The notes beneath the pieces were generated by a model. The model was given only the letters and a program-made list of their open reading frames with translations, was not told the origin of the DNA and searched no databases. A stretch of DNA of 64,000 bases, from contig NZ_AQHJ01000019.1 of the NCBI RefSeq assembly GCF_014925405.1, positions 74,120 to 138,119 of the forward strand, written 5' to 3'. Numbering within the stretch: position 1 is the stretch's first letter; each line of letters opens with the position of its first letter. The DNA is from Pseudoalteromonas ulvae UL12 (GTDB taxonomy: Bacteria > Pseudomonadota > Gammaproteobacteria > Enterobacterales > Alteromonadaceae). This document shows, in pieces, positions 62,701-64,000 of the stretch. Position numbers and translations under genes: made by a program.

Positions 62701-63802
62701 GTGTAATCGCGCGTACAAAGCTATGGCTTAAAGTACTATTATCATCAGGGTCATGTTTATGATGATGATAATTCAGCCGGCTGGGAATATAACGATTAAC
62801 TCCACCACCATCTGTCCCAATCCAAATATGCTTATTCGTTGATTGATACAAAGATAAAATATAATCATTACTTAAACTATTTCCTTCCAACGGATCATTG
62901 TTCAGTGATGCCTCTAAAGTACCCTTTAAATCAAAAATAAAAACGCCACTACCGTATGTGCCAACCCACACTCTATTGCCAGACTCAACAAACACACTGG
63001 TCCCCCAGTTCTTTGCTTTACCGCCTAACTCAAAATATCGCAGTTGTTTATTTTCTACATTTAAGCGAAAGAGGCCGCCACGACCCGTTATCCATAATCT
63101 GTTTTCATGATCTTCTGCAATAGACCAAACAGCCAGATTATCGAATTGCTCGTTCTCATTCACAAGTATAAAAGGCTTAATTTGAGCAGCTTGCTGATCA
63201 AAATAATAGAGACCGTTAGCACTACCAATCCAGATTGTTCCATTGCTAGACTGATAAAGAGCACGGATACCTTGTATAGAATTTTTAGGCTGAGTTGCAA
63301 CCTTGATAGAGTGATCTGATAAATTAATAATACTTAAGCTACCTGAAGCACTACCGACCAACAGCTCCCCTGTATCACTCATTAGCATCGATAACACTCG
63401 TTTGTCTTGCAACTGTGATGACCAGTGATTTGCCTCAAACAAGCCTGTCATAGGATTATAGCGATTGATGCCCTTACTCGCAGTCGAAAACCACAATTGC
63501 CCAGAAGGATCCTTAACACAAGCAGTAATCCAACTACCAGTTAAATACCCTTGCTTGTTTATTTCCTTATGAGTTTCAATACTATAACCATCTAACTTAT
63601 TCAGGCCATTTTGTGAGCCAAGCCAAGTAAACCCTAAATTATCTTCAACAACACAAGTCACACTGGACTGAGTCAAGCCATCTTCGACTGAAAAGCGATC
63701 GAAATAAATGAAAGGTGCCTCTGAAAAACTAGGAAAAGAGAGAGTGAAAACAAAAAGAATAAGAAGGTATTTGGAAAAAGAGGCAAGAGACATAATTGAC
63801 AC
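59771..63802 (-). CDS. Hybrid sensor kinase / response regulator with AraC output (HTCS-like)
   Basis: 1343 residues in one chain. Signal peptide at 1-28, then two seven-bladed propellers of Reg_prop repeats (about 30-640, many LWIGT-type blocks), Y_Y_Y domain (about 725-790), one membrane helix (792-817), HisKA with phosphoryl His in ISHEFKTPLT (about 843), HATPase with GHGLGLAIVQDIV, receiver with Asp in PDLIISDVMMP (about 1131), and AraC HTH (about 1235-1340). Periplasmic ligand sensing and DNA binding are thus in one protein, as in Bacteroidetes polysaccharide-utilisation regulators. GTG at 63802 has AAGGA 5 bp upstream; ATG at 63793 is an alternative. Confidence 0.92.
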   Translation of the reverse strand: MSIMSLASFSKYLLILFVFTLSFPSFSEAPFIYFDRFSVEDGLTQSSVTCVVEDNLGFTWLGSQNGLNKLDGYSIETHKEINKQGYLTGSWITACVKDPSGQLWFSTASKGINRYNPMTGLFEANHWSSQLQDKRVLSMLMSDTGELLVGSASGSLSIINLSDHSIKVATQPKNSIQGIRALYQSSNGTIWIGSANGLYYFDQQAAQIKPFILVNENEQFDNLAVWSIAEDHENRLWITGRGGLFRLNVENKQLRYFELGGKAKNWGTSVFVESGNRVWVGTYGSGVFIFDLKGTLEASLNNDPLEGNSLSNDYILSLYQSTNKHIWIGTDGGGVNRYIPSRLNYHHHKHDPDDNSTLSHSFVRAITQDTQGQLWVATREGVNRRELNSIEFKRYYHDKEHPRSLAVNNVFALFSSKTHGVWLGTYGGGLLQYSSKTDDFTQFKHHKNDSESLISDRIYAIAAATDDSLWLGSNKGLSLFNTQIFTSQHFKYDPNDADSLSDNVVFSVLQDNKERVWVGTRLGLNLLNDDRRGFTHFRQESGQLTANMVTALHQDLQGYIWVGTMQGLNRLDPQTNEVVQFTQSDGLVDENIFAIEEDQLGYLWISTNNGLMKLNKSTQAITHVKPEVGLQGRSFILGASHQGKQGELYFGGVNGFNYFDPKELASTLSPPRVSLKELLLLNQPVRVQDKESGSGFNLSQHINFLPHLYLDYQHNLFALEFTSSDSLMPEPIDYAYRLVGFDRVWLNASSQQRVATYTNLSSGTYQFEVKARFAHGEWGPIKTLDITVTPAPWLSWWALTSYILLSLSVIAYGVWLIYHRRIAEQEKIHSQAMITAKDNLLATISHEFKTPLTMISGPIERLIVSNSDPLMVHSLAMMRRNADRLLGLVNDILQTRNINDDTKPVVTVDLCALSQLYIEGFKLLAAQKSISLTGQLNGLGVCNTLMQVDAADQIMSNLLYNAIKFTPEHGQVELSLDVMGDRCCLRVKDTGIGIDVDELEAIFDQYKRGRRTNELEGHGLGLAIVQDIVQQHQGVMSVTSTPNLGSEFTVSLPIQDYQYGSCEQPKIAPSAPPQMIIKDTSAFKILIVEDNADLRAYLETFLQPYYQCFSAINGEVGLEQARALQPDLIISDVMMPILSGFELLSRLREDLDTCHIPVLILTAYHTEDMRLKGFDLLADEFLAKPFNEAELLSRINNLLSIRQLLTRNRNAFEPFLESNNHNSHQASSALSHRDHEFVNQLNTALANLYRNTSMSLEELAHALCTTERTLQNKTRALFNLSPMDYVRDYRLNQAKLLLTESSHSIGVISELCGFNSQSYFARCFKAATGLSPKQYRHKETLNL

Positions 63803-63950
63803 TACTATCCTTAAGTCAATAATCTGATATTACGCGAGTCATTTAGGAACAATATATCGAATAGCTAATTAATTCAATGAGTTCGTCTTGGTGAGCTTTA
63901 TGATCGAAGTTAAATTAAGGCGTTTTGAGTAAATAAAAAAGCAGACAGCA

Positions 63951-63979
63951 AAAAGCCCGACTCAATGAGTCGGGCTTTT
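63951..63979. terminator. Strong intrinsic terminator at the right edge
   Basis: AAAAGCCCGACT and AGTCGGGCTTTT form a 12-bp perfect stem with a short loop, flanked by A and T runs. It probably ends a gene beyond the window's right edge on minus, since no plus-strand gene is seen before it. Confidence 0.8.
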
Positions 63980-64000
63980 CTTAATAGGAGCCTGGCGATG

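Overview
The window looks like chromosomal DNA from a marine gammaproteobacterium of the Alteromonadales, most likely Pseudoalteromonas or a close relative. This rests on the mix of gene families: many TonB-dependent receptors and orphan periplasmic binding proteins, an ExeM-type nuclease, a two-component-propeller hybrid kinase, and NorR/NnrS/Hmp. Moderate-to-low GC and typical gammaproteobacterial ribosomal proteins agree. No phage, insertion sequence, CRISPR array, tRNA or rRNA gene was seen.

Layout from left to right. (1) 1-2600: two tandem alkaline phosphatases on the minus strand behind a phased Pho-box-like operator. (2) 2600-5800: a RIO1-like kinase, a CBS-domain protein, a periplasmic solute-binding protein and small secreted proteins. 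(3) 5900-10950: a five-gene overlapping ABC export operon with one ATPase, one MacB-like permease and three different HlyD-type adaptors. (4) 11240-17715: heme acquisition, with an hmuTUV-type ABC importer plus a small unknown protein facing a TonB-dependent heme receptor and a HemS/HmuS protein, with a Fur-like site between. (5) 17850-21270: an M9-like collagenase lipoprotein, an SDR and CobQ. (6) 21300-22980: two 537-bp direct repeats flanking an SRPBCC gene. Each repeat carries two tiny hydrophobic 47-residue peptide genes, an upstream array of 10-bp phased repeats and a terminator. This is the most novel-looking part.

(7) 23100-24900: a periplasmic binding protein, a GNAT acetyltransferase and a VOC protein. 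(8) 25128-32052: a sulfate assimilation operon, cysG-cysD-cysN-SLC13 permease-cysC-cysQ, ending in a strong terminator. (9) 32370-36700: HPF, a decayed gene, a small membrane protein, a membrane EAL protein and a convergent LuxP-like periplasmic binding protein. (10) 36810-41306: nitric oxide defence, with small membrane protein-nnrS-hmp divergent from norR. The gap holds a textbook sigma-54 promoter and two NorR sites. (11) 41608-47480: a large secreted nuclease, several small secreted or lipoproteins, an S4 RNA-binding protein and a TonB-like protein.

(12) 47549-52800: the complete S10 ribosomal operon (rpsJ to rpsQ) with promoter, structured leader and attenuator. It ends in a terminator rather than continuing into the spc operon. 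(13) 53000-63800: a lipoprotein, a large TonB-dependent receptor, a divergent LytTR regulator with a degenerate receiver, a Cys-rich lipoprotein, a CsgG-like lipoprotein with a peptidoglycan-binding-like tail, and a 1343-residue hybrid sensor kinase/AraC regulator.

Many starts were chosen from Shine-Dalgarno position and family length, and several are GTG or TTG. Functions come from family motifs read by eye. No database search was run.
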